Assembly: GCA_023461275.1 (NCBI GenBank)
Contig: JAEYMI010000053.1
Coordinates: 1 to 24,574, forward strand
DNA length: 24,574 nt
Source: Actinomycetes bacterium
Lineage (GTDB): Bacteria > Actinomycetota > Actinomycetes > Mycobacteriales > Mycobacteriaceae
Direction of reading: 5' to 3'
This document shows positions 14,749 to 22,853 of this stretch, piece by piece. The notes beneath the pieces are model-generated. The model was not told the DNA's origin. It saw nothing but the letters and a program-made list of their open reading frames with translations, and searched no databases. Made by a program: the position numbers and the translations under genes. Positions within the stretch are counted from its first letter, which is position 1; every line of letters starts with the position of its first letter.

Positions 14749-15636
14749 TCACACCGACCGCTCACTCTCGAACCGCCTGCGCTCACCGGTGATCGGATCG
14801 TCGAACTCCAATACCTGCGCGACCAACCGCAGTGGGCGCGAGAAGTCGCCACGATCGGGAAGCTCGGCCAGTTCGGGCCGGACGTCGGGGTAGAGCGGGT
14901 CGTCGACGATGGGCGCGCCGATCGAGGCCATGTGCAGCCGCAGCTGATGGGTGCGGCCTGTGTGCGGGACGAGTCGGTAGATGCCGCCGGCCGGTGTGGT
15001 GTCCAGGAGTGCGATGTCGCTGATCGCGTTGACCTCGCCGTCGACGACCCGTGCCCGTAGGTCGCCGGCGGTCTTTTCGATGCGGTCGGCGACGGTGACC
15101 GGTACGCCGTCGACGACCGGGGCCAACGCCCGGTATTCCTTGGCGGCGATCCGCTGCGCGAACAGTTCCTGATAGGCCGACCGAACCTCGGGACGCAGGG
15201 TGAACAGCAGTACACCGGCGGTCAGCCGGTCGAGGCGATGCGCGGGTGAGACGGCGTCGTTGCCGAGACTTCGACGCAGACGGACCAGCGCCGTCTCGGT
15301 GACGTGCCGGCCGCGTGGCATCGTCGCCAGGAAGTGCGGTTTGTCGACGACGACGATGTTGTCGTCGATGTAGAGAATCGGCAGGTCGAACGGGATGGGC
15401 GTCTCGTCGGGCAGGTCGCGGTAGAGGAAGACCGACTGGTTGAGCCGGGCCGGCGCGTCGAGCGCGACGGGTATCCCGTCCGAGTCGACGATTTCGCCCG
15501 CCGACGCCCGGGCCGCAAGCTGTTCATCGGTGAGACTCGCGAGCGATGTTGTCGCACGCAGACATTCGCCGATCGTCGACTCCGGTCCGGCACGCAACAC
15601 CACCCGCGTGGCGTCGACACCGTCGCGCGGCGGCAA
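14749..15636 (-). CDS. RluA-family RNA pseudouridine synthase
   Basis: This 295-residue enzyme isomerises uridine to pseudouridine in rRNA or tRNA. The catalytic motif is HRLDRLTAGVLLF with the invariant Asp in HRLDR. The segment ILYIDDNIVVVDKPHFLATMPRG is the typical domain entry, and PHTGRTHQLRLHMASIGAPI is the conserved C-terminal RluA motif. The N-terminal ~80 residues replace an S4 domain and are of the kind found in actinobacterial RluA-like proteins. The start is TTG 15636; no better ATG or GTG lies in frame upstream, so the start has moderate support. It lies 32 bases downstream of the SRPBCC gene on the same strand. The target nucleotide is unknown. Confidence 0.9.
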   Translation of the reverse strand: MPPRDGVDATRVVLRAGPESTIGECLRATTSLASLTDEQLAARASAGEIVDSDGIPVALDAPARLNQSVFLYRDLPDETPIPFDLPILYIDDNIVVVDKPHFLATMPRGRHVTETALVRLRRSLGNDAVSPAHRLDRLTAGVLLFTLRPEVRSAYQELFAQRIAAKEYRALAPVVDGVPVTVADRIEKTAGDLRARVVDGEVNAISDIALLDTTPAGGIYRLVPHTGRTHQLRLHMASIGAPIVDDPLYPDVRPELAELPDRGDFSRPLRLVAQVLEFDDPITGERRRFESERSV

Positions 15637-15668
15637 CGGACTGCCGCCGCGGCGCGTTCGTCGTGGGC

Positions 15669-16109
15669 TCAGCTCTCCAGACGCTTCTTGAGGTTGTCGA
15701 GCAGCGCGGCCTGAATCTTGTTGAGCCCCTTGGGTGCGAAGGTCTTCTCGAAGAAGGCCCCGACGCCGCTCGCGTTGCTGCTCCAGGTGGTCGTGGTCGA
15801 AACGGTGCTACCCGCACCCGAGCCGACGACGCGGTACGTGGTCACCATCGAGGAATTCTCATCCGTCTCGGTGATGGTGTCGGGAACCACCGCAACCGTC
15901 GCCTTCACGTCTCGCTGACGTTTCGAAGTCGCCTGCAGAATCCAGTGAACGACTGTTCCGTTACCGTTTCCGCCCGAGATGACCGAATAGTCGCGGTATT
16001 GCTCCGGCAGAATCGACGGACGCACCTCGCGATAATCGGCAAGAGCAGCGATAACCGCGTCGGGTGTGGCGTTGATGTCGATGGTCTGGGATGCCGAAAT
16101 CTGGCCCAC
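15669..16109 (-). CDS. SRPBCC-superfamily (START/polyketide cyclase-like) protein
   Basis: The product has 146 residues, beginning VGQISASQTIDINATPDAVI, the usual first strand and helix of SRPBCC ligand-binding domains. It ends with a long C-terminal helix, FFEKTFAPKGLNKIQAALL, before the last few residues. GTG 16109 was chosen because AGGAG lies eight bases upstream; GTG 16118 would overlap that site. It corresponds in position and type to Rv3718c of M. tuberculosis, next to the Rv3719/Rv3720 pair. A hydrophobic ligand, perhaps a lipid, is likely but unknown. It is divergent from tmsA. Confidence 0.88.
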   Translation of the reverse strand: MGQISASQTIDINATPDAVIAALADYREVRPSILPEQYRDYSVISGGNGNGTVVHWILQATSKRQRDVKATVAVVPDTITETDENSSMVTTYRVVGSGAGSTVSTTTTWSSNASGVGAFFEKTFAPKGLNKIQAALLDNLKKRLES

Positions 16110-16146
16110 GGGGCGCACTCCTCGTCGTCGGGATTAACCATTGTGA

Positions 16147-16176
16147 TTGGCAGCTTCTTTAGAGACCACCTAGGCT
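16147..16176 (+). promoter_or_regulatory. Probable promoter of tmsAB (leaderless)
   Basis: TTGGCA (16147-16152) and TAGGCT (16171-16176) are separated by 18 bases. The GTG of tmsA starts seven bases after the -10 box, about where transcription should begin. No ribosome binding site precedes that GTG, so a leaderless mRNA is likely. Confidence 0.6.
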
Positions 16177-16182
16177 AGCCGG

Positions 16183-17601
16183 GTGAGCTCACGACGCTTG
16201 GAGATGGGGTCGCAGGCATTCGACGAGGGTGTCGAACGTCTCCTCGCCAGCTATCGCTCGATTCCCCCCGAGGCCAACGTCCGCCTGGCCAAGAAGACCT
16301 CGAATCTGTTCCGCAAACGAGCCGCCAATCCATATCCCGGGCTAGACGTCTCCGGCCTGGACCGGGTGATCTCGGTGGACGCGGCGGCCAAAACCGCCGA
16401 CGTCGCGGGCATGTGCACCTACGAGGATCTCGTCGACGCGACGCTGCCGTACGGGCTTGCGCCGCTGGTGGTGCCGCAGCTCAAGACCATCACGCTCGGC
16501 GGTGCGGTGACCGGCATGGGGATCGAATCGACGTCGTTCCGCAACGGTCTGCCACACGAGTCGGTCCGCGAGATCGATGTCCTGACCGGCGACGGCGAGA
16601 TCATCACCGCGTCGGCCGGAAACGAGCACGCCGACCTCTTTTTCGGATTCCCCAACTCCTACGGCACCCTCGGCTACTCGGTGCGGCTGAGCATCGAGCT
16701 CGAACCCGTCGAGCAGTTCGTGGAACTGCGCCACGTCCGGTTCCGGTCGCTCGACGCGCTGCAGTCGACGATGGCCGCGATCGTCGACGAGGGTGAGTTC
16801 GACGGGGAGCGCGTCGACTACCTCGACGGTGTGGTGTTCACCGCCGAGGAGGCGTACCTGACGCTGGGCCGGCAGACCTCCGACGCCGGGCCGGTCAGCG
16901 ACTACACCGGGATGGACATCTACTACCGGTCCATCCAGCACGGTTCACTGTCGCGGCCCAAACGCGATCGGCTGACCATCCGCGACTACCTCTGGCGTTG
17001 GGACACCGACTGGTTCTGGTGCTCGCGGGCGTTCGGCGCACAGAACCCGGCGGTGCGCAGATTCTGGCCGAAACACTTGCTGCGCAGCAGTTTCTATTGG
17101 AAGCTCATCGCCCTCGACCAGCGCTACGACATCGGCGACAAGCTCAACGCCCGCAAGGGCGAACCTCCGGGTGAGCGAGTGGTACAGGACATCGAGGTGC
17201 CGATCGAGCGGACCACCGACTACCTGAACTGGTTCCTGGAGAACATCCCCATCGAGCCGATCTGGTTGTGCCCGTTGCGACTTCGCGAACCGCTGCCGAA
17301 CGGGGCGAACACCGTCCGGCCGTGGCCGCTGTATCCACTCGAACCCGACCGCACCTACGTCAACGTCGGATTCTGGTCCGCGGTGCCCCAGACGCCCGGA
17401 GATCCCGGGCACGCGAACAAACTGATCGAAGACAAGGTCGCCGAACTCGGTGGACATAAATCGCTCTATTCGGAATCCTTCTATTCAGCCGAGAAATTCG
17501 ATGAACTGTACGGCGGCGAAAGCTACCGCCTGCTACGAAAACGGTACGACCCCCAGGGACGACTCCTCGATTTGTATGCGAAAGCGGTGAAAGCCCAATG
17601 A
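16183..17601 (+). CDS. tmsA: FAD-binding reductase of 10-methyl fatty acid synthesis (TmsA/BfaA, Rv3719-like)
   Basis: This 472-residue oxidoreductase has an N-terminal FAD_binding_4 (PCMH-type) domain at about residues 50-190, including YEDLVDATLPYGLAPLVVPQ and TLGGAVTGMGIESTSFRNGL. A long C-terminal domain follows, as in DHCR24-like proteins. In the tms/Bfa pathway it reduces the 10-methylene intermediate on phospholipid acyl chains to a 10-methyl branch (tuberculostearate). GTG 16183 is preceded by a promoter in leaderless geometry. The stop overlaps the methyltransferase start (ATGA). Synteny with SRPBCC on one side and dnaX on the other supports orthology to Rv3719. Confidence 0.88.
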   Translation: MSSRRLEMGSQAFDEGVERLLASYRSIPPEANVRLAKKTSNLFRKRAANPYPGLDVSGLDRVISVDAAAKTADVAGMCTYEDLVDATLPYGLAPLVVPQLKTITLGGAVTGMGIESTSFRNGLPHESVREIDVLTGDGEIITASAGNEHADLFFGFPNSYGTLGYSVRLSIELEPVEQFVELRHVRFRSLDALQSTMAAIVDEGEFDGERVDYLDGVVFTAEEAYLTLGRQTSDAGPVSDYTGMDIYYRSIQHGSLSRPKRDRLTIRDYLWRWDTDWFWCSRAFGAQNPAVRRFWPKHLLRSSFYWKLIALDQRYDIGDKLNARKGEPPGERVVQDIEVPIERTTDYLNWFLENIPIEPIWLCPLRLREPLPNGANTVRPWPLYPLEPDRTYVNVGFWSAVPQTPGDPGHANKLIEDKVAELGGHKSLYSESFYSAEKFDELYGGESYRLLRKRYDPQGRLLDLYAKAVKAQ

Positions 17602-18986
17602 CCACCTTCGACAACAGCTCTGCCGACACCAGCTCCACGGGCACCAGCTCCACGGGCACCAACTCCACGGGCATCATTGACGAATCCGGCACCACGGCGA
17701 ATTCGTCGTCGGGAAAGATGAATCTGGCCACCATCTTTGAATCATTGATGGGCGGCGAACTCACCATCCAGGTCACCGCCTACGACGGCAGCGCGGCCGG
17801 CCCGGCCAACGCGGAGTACGGTCTCGACCTCAAGACACCCCGCGGCACCACGTATCTGGTGACCGCGCCCGGAGACCTCGGCCTGGCCCGCGCGTACGTG
17901 TCCGGCGACCTCGAGTTGGTCGGCGCGCATCCGGGTGACCCGTACGAGGCGTTGAAGGCGCTGGCCGGCGATCTGGAGTTCCACCGTCCGTCGCCATTGA
18001 CGTTGGCGCACATCGCACGTTCGCTCGGCCTTGAGCACTTCAAGCCGATCGCACCGCCGCCGCAGGAGACCCTGCCTCGGTGGCGTCGATTCGCAGAAGG
18101 CTTCCGGCACAGCAAGTCCCGCGACGCCGAGGTCATCCATCACCACTACGACGTCTCGAATACGTTCTACGAGTGGGTACTCGGACCGTCGATGACCTAC
18201 ACGTGCGCGGTCTACCCCGATTACGACGCGTCGCTGGAGACCGCGCAGGAGAACAAGTACCGCCTCATCTTCGAGAAGCTGCGCCTCAAGCCCGGCGACC
18301 GTCTGCTCGACATCGGTTGCGGCTGGGGCGGAATGGTCCGGTACGCGGCCCGCCACGGCGTACATGCCGTCGGCGCGACGCTCTCCGCCGAGCAGGCCGA
18401 GTGGGCACAAAAAGCCATCGTCGACGAGGGGCTCAGTGAACTCGCCGAGGTGCGACACACCGACTACCGCGACGTCACCGACACCGGATTCGACGCCGTC
18501 TCCTCGATCGGGCTCACCGAACACATCGGCGTCAGCAACTACCCCGCCTACTTCGGCTTCATGCGCGATCGGCTGCGGGTCGGCGGAATGTTGTTGAACC
18601 ACTGCATCACCCGTCCGGATAATTCGAGCAAGAGTCGCGCCGGATCGTTCATCGACCGCTATGTATTCCCCGACGGCGAACTGACCGGCTCGGGCAAGAT
18701 CATCTCCAAGCTGCAGGACATCGGTGGCATGGAAGTGGTGCACGAGGAGAACTTCCGCGAGCACTACGCGATGACGCTGCGGGACTGGAACGCCAACCTC
18801 GTCGCCCACTGGGATGAGGCCGTCGCCGAGGTCGGCGAAGGCACCGCGCGACTGTGGGGCCTGTACATGGCCGGCTGCCGCATCGGATTCGAACGCGACA
18901 TCATCCAGCTGCACCACGTGCTGGCCACCAAGCTCGACGACAAGGGCGGCAGCGACCTTCCGCTGCGGCCGTGGTGGAACGCCTGA
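17598..18986 (+). CDS. tmsB: Cyclopropane-synthase-like methyltransferase (TmsB/BfaB, Rv3720-like)
   Basis: This 462-residue S-adenosylmethionine-dependent enzyme methylates unsaturated acyl chains of phospholipids to the 10-methylene form. The SAM motif LLDIGCGWGGMVRYAARHG lies near residue 235. VIHHHYDVSNTFYEWVLGPS, MTYTCAVY and LTEHIGVSNYPAYF are typical of the cyclopropane fatty acid synthase family. The N-terminal ~40 residues are Ser/Thr/Gly-rich and include three 15-bp repeats; they look disordered and are not part of the fold. Its ATG overlaps the tmsA stop, so the pair is co-translated. I see no tmsC-like gene after it, since dnaX follows convergently. Confidence 0.9.
   Translation: MTTFDNSSADTSSTGTSSTGTNSTGIIDESGTTANSSSGKMNLATIFESLMGGELTIQVTAYDGSAAGPANAEYGLDLKTPRGTTYLVTAPGDLGLARAYVSGDLELVGAHPGDPYEALKALAGDLEFHRPSPLTLAHIARSLGLEHFKPIAPPPQETLPRWRRFAEGFRHSKSRDAEVIHHHYDVSNTFYEWVLGPSMTYTCAVYPDYDASLETAQENKYRLIFEKLRLKPGDRLLDIGCGWGGMVRYAARHGVHAVGATLSAEQAEWAQKAIVDEGLSELAEVRHTDYRDVTDTGFDAVSSIGLTEHIGVSNYPAYFGFMRDRLRVGGMLLNHCITRPDNSSKSRAGSFIDRYVFPDGELTGSGKIISKLQDIGGMEVVHEENFREHYAMTLRDWNANLVAHWDEAVAEVGEGTARLWGLYMAGCRIGFERDIIQLHHVLATKLDDKGGSDLPLRPWWNA
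17628..17672 (+). repeat. Three 15-bp in-frame repeats in the tmsB N-terminus
   Basis: Copies of acca(g/a)ctccacgggc at 17628-17642, 17643-17657 and 17658-17672, with a single difference in the third. They encode TSSTG-TSSTG-TNSTG, extending a disordered Ser/Thr-rich N-terminal segment. Confidence 0.9.
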
Positions 18987-19013
18987 CGCCGCTCAGGCTG
19001 TTCGGCGCTGGCC

Positions 19014-19075
19014 GGCCGAGTTTGCGCCGGGCCGAGTTTGCGCCGACCGGGTTGTCGCCGGCCGGGTTGTCGTCG
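19014..19075 (+). repeat. Two adjacent tandem repeats between convergent tmsB and dnaX
   Basis: A 16-base unit GGCCGAGTTTGCGCCG is repeated exactly at 19014-19029 and 19030-19045. A related 15-base unit (A/G)CCGGGTTGTCG(C/T)CG follows at 19046-19060 and 19061-19075. The region fills the gap between the two stop codons. GGCCGG-type palindromes could fold as a bidirectional terminator, but no U-tract is visible. Confidence 0.7.
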
Positions 19076-19085
19076 GCCGCGCGCT

Positions 19086-21386
19086 TCACTCGATGGGGCG
19101 CGCACCCAGCTCGGTCTGCAGTAGCTCCATCGCGATCTTGTCGGGGTCCAAGCGGCCCGACGGCGCACCCGAGTGGGCGTCGGCGATCATCTCATCGCGC
19201 TCGGCGTCGGTGATCTCCTCGTCCGACCGCGGTGGGGCGGGCTCCTCGGGCTCGGGCGGCAGCTCCGACGGCGCGGCGACCGGCTGATCGCGACCCCGGC
19301 TCGGGCGTGAGTAGGCCTGCTTGCGAGCCGCCGGCTTCGTCGGGTTCTGCTGTCCCGCAACCGGATTCGATGCCCCGGCAGGTGCGTGTACGCAGCGCAC
19401 GTCGAGTTCGGTGCCGAATACCTCTTTCAGCGCCGCGCGCAGCACGCCGGTGCCGCGGGCGTCGGAAAGCCGGCTGACCAGTGGCTCCGAATCATGGCTC
19501 AGCACAACGGTTGTGCCGTTGACGTCGTGGACGGCGGCGCCGGAGAGCATCACCTCGAACACCGGGGTGTGCCCACGGACCGCGGTGCGGATGTCCTGCC
19601 ACCGTTCGCGGACCTGCTCGACGGTCAGCCCCGCCGGTGCGGGTGCCTCGGGCTCGGGGGTGGGTTCGGGACGCGGTGCGGCCGACGGCGTCGCCGACTC
19701 GGGCGGCAGCGCGTCCTCGTCGACGGGTTCGTCGGGAAGCGGGATGTCGTCGACAGGGGGTGCGGCGGTGTCGGGTGCCGGTCGGCGTGCGGCCAGCGGC
19801 GCCCGCGACGGTGGTTCCGGGGCCGTCGGCGGACGTTCGGCACGGACGGGCATAGCCGGCGGCGGTTTCGGGGCGCCGTCGACGGGTGGCGGGGCGCCGT
19901 CGACACGCGACTGGGCGCTCTCAACGGGTTTCGGGGCGCTCTCAACGGGTTTCGGGGCGCTGTCGACGGGAGCGGGGGCGCTGTCGACGGGAGCGGGGGC
20001 GCTGTCAACGCGAGGCGGGGCGCCGTCGACGCGAGGCGGGGCGCCGTCGACGCGAGGCGGGGCACCGTCGACGGGTTTCGGGGTGCTGTCGGCGGGTTTC
20101 GGGGCGCTGTCGACGGCGGCCTTGCGCTGCGAGGGCCGGACATACTTCGACGGAACTTCCGGCTCGGGGGCCGGCGGGGTGTCGGTGCCGGGCATGGCCG
20201 CCGCTGTCGCGGCGGGGCTGGCAGTACTCCGTTGCGGCGCACCGGATTCCAGTCGTTCCAGGCGTTGCAGCAGTGCGGCGTCGTCGGCCGTGGCGGCGGG
20301 CAGCAGCATGCGGGCGCACATCACCTCGAGCAGCAATCGCGGCGAGGTGGTGCCGCGCATCTCCCCCAGCGCGGCGTGCGCGGTCTCGGCGAATCGGGTC
20401 AGCGACGCCGGACCGAGATTCTCGATCTGCGCCCGCATCCGAACCAACTGGTCGCCGGGCGCTTCCACCAGTCCACGGTCGGCGGCGTCGGGAACCGCTT
20501 GCAGCAGAATGAGATCGCGAAGTCGTTCGAGAAGGTCGCCGGCAAAGCGTCGGGGATCGTGTCCGGCGTCGACGACGCGCTCCACCGTCTCGAACAGCTT
20601 CTGTCCATCACCGGCGGCCAACGCGTCGACGGCGTCGTCGATGAGCGCGACGTCGGTCACGCCGAGCAGGGAGAGCGCACGCTCGTAGGTGACCCCGACG
20701 TCCTCGGCGCCGGCGAGCAGCTGGTCGAGGATGCTCAGCGAATCACGCGGCGAACCGCCACCGGCGCGGATGACGAGCGGGTAGACCGTCGGCTCGACAG
20801 TGACATGCTCACGCGCACAGATACTTTCGAGCAGCGAGCGCATCACCGGCGGGGCGAGCAACCGGAACGGGTAGTGGTGGGTGCGCGAGCGGATGGTCGG
20901 CAGCACCTTCTCCGGCTCGGTGGTCGCGAAGACGAAGATCAGATGCTCCGGCGGCTCCTCGACAATCTTGAGCAGCGCGTTGAAGCCCGCGTTGGTGACC
21001 ATGTGCGCCTCGTCGACGATGAACACCCGGTACCGCGACTCCGACGGCGCGTAGAACGCCCGGTCACGCAGTTCGCGCGTATCGTCGACGCCGCCGTGGC
21101 TGGCTGCGTCGAGCTCAATGACGTCGAGGTTGCCCGGCCCACCCGGCGCGAGGGCCACGCACGACGAGCACACGCCGCACGGCGTCGACGTCGGGCCTTG
21201 TTCGCAGTTCAGCGAGCGGGCGAGGATGCGTGCCGACGACGTCTTTCCGCAACCGCGCGGCCCGGAGAACAGGTAGGCGTGATTGATCCGCCCCGCGTCG
21301 AGCGCACGGCTGAGCGGGTCGGTGACGTGCTCCTGACCCACGACTTCGGCGAACGTCGCCGGGCGATAAGTGCGATACAGAGCCAC
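19086..21386 (-). CDS. dnaX: DNA polymerase III subunit gamma/tau
   Basis: This 766-residue clamp-loader ATPase has Walker A GPRGCGKTS (42-50), four zinc-binding cysteines (61, 70, 73, 76) and Walker B VDEAHM (124-129). The sensor region is FATTEPEKVLPTIRSRTHHY. The conserved AAA+ and collar domains end near residue 380. Then comes a Pro-rich linker with twelve heptapeptide repeats (425-508), followed by the tau-specific part, LTVEQVRERWQDIRTAVRG onward. The linker makes it longer than the M. tuberculosis protein, which I recall at about 580 residues. GTG 21386 begins VALYRTYRPATFAEVVGQEHV, the standard start, and has a -10 box six bases upstream. It is convergent with tmsB. Confidence 0.97.
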   Translation of the reverse strand: MALYRTYRPATFAEVVGQEHVTDPLSRALDAGRINHAYLFSGPRGCGKTSSARILARSLNCEQGPTSTPCGVCSSCVALAPGGPGNLDVIELDAASHGGVDDTRELRDRAFYAPSESRYRVFIVDEAHMVTNAGFNALLKIVEEPPEHLIFVFATTEPEKVLPTIRSRTHHYPFRLLAPPVMRSLLESICAREHVTVEPTVYPLVIRAGGGSPRDSLSILDQLLAGAEDVGVTYERALSLLGVTDVALIDDAVDALAAGDGQKLFETVERVVDAGHDPRRFAGDLLERLRDLILLQAVPDAADRGLVEAPGDQLVRMRAQIENLGPASLTRFAETAHAALGEMRGTTSPRLLLEVMCARMLLPAATADDAALLQRLERLESGAPQRSTASPAATAAAMPGTDTPPAPEPEVPSKYVRPSQRKAAVDSAPKPADSTPKPVDGAPPRVDGAPPRVDGAPPRVDSAPAPVDSAPAPVDSAPKPVESAPKPVESAQSRVDGAPPPVDGAPKPPPAMPVRAERPPTAPEPPSRAPLAARRPAPDTAAPPVDDIPLPDEPVDEDALPPESATPSAAPRPEPTPEPEAPAPAGLTVEQVRERWQDIRTAVRGHTPVFEVMLSGAAVHDVNGTTVVLSHDSEPLVSRLSDARGTGVLRAALKEVFGTELDVRCVHAPAGASNPVAGQQNPTKPAARKQAYSRPSRGRDQPVAAPSELPPEPEEPAPPRSDEEITDAERDEMIADAHSGAPSGRLDPDKIAMELLQTELGARPIE
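19863..20114 (-). repeat. Twelve 21-bp repeats in the dnaX linker
   Basis: Twelve in-frame units of 21 bases encode variants of (V/A)(D/E)(S/G)(A/T)(P/Q)xx: VDSAPKP, VDGAPPR, VDSAPAP, VESAPKP and so on. Several neighbouring units are identical, notably three VDGAPPR, two VDSAPAP and two VESAPKP. The array is perfectly in phase from 19863 to 20114, lies wholly in a Pro-rich disordered linker, and probably varies in copy number between strains. Confidence 0.92.
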
Positions 21387-21392
21387 GCGTCG

Positions 21393-21398
21393 AGAGTA
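21393..21398 (-). promoter_or_regulatory. Probable -10 box of dnaX
   Basis: TACTCT on the minus strand lies six bases before the GTG of dnaX, with no ribosome binding site in between, suggesting a leaderless transcript. No clear -35 box was found 16-19 bases upstream. The rest of the 151-base gap to the mannosyltransferase gene shows only a short cccagtcaacgcccag-type repetition. Confidence 0.45.
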
Positions 21399-21537
21399 CC
21401 GACGCCAACCCACAAAGCGGCATCCGGATGCACAGGGTGCAGCGGGACTTGTGGATCAGTACCCGGCCGGGCCCAGTCAACGCCCAGCCAACGCCCAAGC
21501 GTGCACAGTCGACGCCGAGCTGTACCCAGTCAACGGG

Positions 21538-22827
21538 TCAGGCCGCGCCGAGGTGCGTGTCGCGGTCGCGAGCCGCGTCGTCGGCAACGCTGCGCCGGGT
21601 CCGGTAGACGACGATGGTCGCGATGACGGTGCCGAGGAAGATCGCGTTGTACGGGTAATAGGTGAACCAGCGCAGCCACTCGATGCCGTTCTTGAAGAAC
21701 AGGCCGGTGAAGTAGGCGTCGGGCACCGACCGGTTCACGTACCAGATGGGGTGCGAGATGTAGGTGCGCCAGGCCAGCGCGGTCAACACCAACGCGGTCA
21801 CGCCCACTCCGGCAAGCGCTCGGTTGCGCGTCGACAGGTCTTGTCGCAGAACGAGATTGATCCCGATGGCCAGCAGCGGCACAAACCACACCCAGTGATG
21901 ACCCCAGGCCACCGGCGACACCGCGCACGACGTCATACCGGTGATGCTCAGCGCCAGCAGCTCCTGGCCGTTGCGATGCGCAAGCACCGCCGCGTATAGG
22001 CCGACCGCCAGCGCCACCAACGCCAGCAGTCCCCACAGGATGGTGTTGGGATGGTCGCTGTGCAGCGAGTTCGCGAGCAACCCGCGGATTGACTGGTTGC
22101 CGACGGTCTGCGGCCCACTGACCCGGTTGGCGTCGAACATCTTGCCCGTCCAATACGCCAGCGATTCCCGCGGCAGCGCGATGGCCCCGACGACGATGGT
22201 CCCGGCGAATCCGGCGAGCACGCCGATGGCCGCTCGTTTGCGCTGCACCAGCCACAGATAGACGACGAACAGCAGCGGGGTGAGTTTGATGCCCGCCGCG
22301 ATGCCCGCGCCGACGCCGCGAAGGCGACTGTCGTCGGGACGCAGCAGGTCGGCGAGGATGAGCAACATCAGGAAGACGTTGACCTGGCCGTACCAGATGG
22401 TGGTGCGGACCGGTTCCAGCAACATCGCCACCGCGACCAGCGCGAGTGCCACCGTCCGCAACATCCACGACGGCTGACGACCGAGGCTGCGGAAGCTCAG
22501 CATCATGACCAGGTAGAGCGCGACGAAGATCGCGGCCGTCCACACGATCCGCGCGACGTCGAAGGACATCCACGCGAAAGGGATGAACAGCAATGCCGAG
22601 ATGGGCGCGTAGGTGTAGTCCATCTGGCCGAGAAGTTTGGCGTCGTAGAGGCTGCCGCCGTCGAGGACAGTTTGTGCGCCCGCCCGGTAGACGTCGAGGT
22701 CGAGGTGGTTGCCGAACAGGCCCCAGAAGGGGGTGTTGATCCTGATCAGGACGTTCTGCAGGAGGATCGCGCCGACGAAGACGACCAGTGAAATGGCCGC
22801 GATCACCATCGGCCGATACCGCGTCAC
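21538..22827 (-). CDS. GT87-family polyprenol-phosphate-mannose-dependent mannosyltransferase-like protein
   Basis: This 429-residue polytopic membrane protein has roughly ten hydrophobic segments. After the first helix comes the extracytoplasmic loop HLDLDVYRAGAQTVLDGGSL, with the conserved acidic DxDVYR typical of GT87 (DUF2029) enzymes, then YTYAPISALLFIPF. Later segments such as WYGQVNVFLMLLILADLL and GIAAGIKLTPLLFVVYLW are also family features. In Mycobacteriales these enzymes add mannose to phosphatidylinositol mannosides or lipoarabinomannan outside the membrane; the exact acceptor cannot be told. GTG 22827 was chosen because the first helix follows closely. It starts 26 bases after the aminotransferase stop on the same strand. 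Confidence 0.85.
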   Translation of the reverse strand: MTRYRPMVIAAISLVVFVGAILLQNVLIRINTPFWGLFGNHLDLDVYRAGAQTVLDGGSLYDAKLLGQMDYTYAPISALLFIPFAWMSFDVARIVWTAAIFVALYLVMMLSFRSLGRQPSWMLRTVALALVAVAMLLEPVRTTIWYGQVNVFLMLLILADLLRPDDSRLRGVGAGIAAGIKLTPLLFVVYLWLVQRKRAAIGVLAGFAGTIVVGAIALPRESLAYWTGKMFDANRVSGPQTVGNQSIRGLLANSLHSDHPNTILWGLLALVALAVGLYAAVLAHRNGQELLALSITGMTSCAVSPVAWGHHWVWFVPLLAIGINLVLRQDLSTRNRALAGVGVTALVLTALAWRTYISHPIWYVNRSVPDAYFTGLFFKNGIEWLRWFTYYPYNAIFLGTVIATIVVYRTRRSVADDAARDRDTHLGAA

Positions 22828-22853
22828 CGTCGTCGGGGGTCCACGAGCGGGCC

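Noticed and set aside
18987..19085. A third tms gene (tmsC) after tmsB, or a pentapeptide-repeat protein in this gap
   Set aside because: Only 99 bases separate the stop codons. The apparent AEFAP/AGLSP peptide is the translation of a DNA repeat in a frame without a start or a domain.
19863..20114. Possible CRISPR-like array
   Set aside because: The units are contiguous 21-bp repeats without spacers and keep the dnaX reading frame.
19086..21386. Programmed frameshift making a gamma form of DnaX, as in E. coli
   Set aside because: I noticed no A-rich slippery sequence with a following stem in the GC-rich linker; the known signal type is not expected here.
19386..21626. Very long plus-strand open frame opposite dnaX
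   Set aside because: All clamp-loader motifs are on the minus strand. The plus frame is Arg/Gly-rich low-complexity translation, including the antisense of the repeat array.
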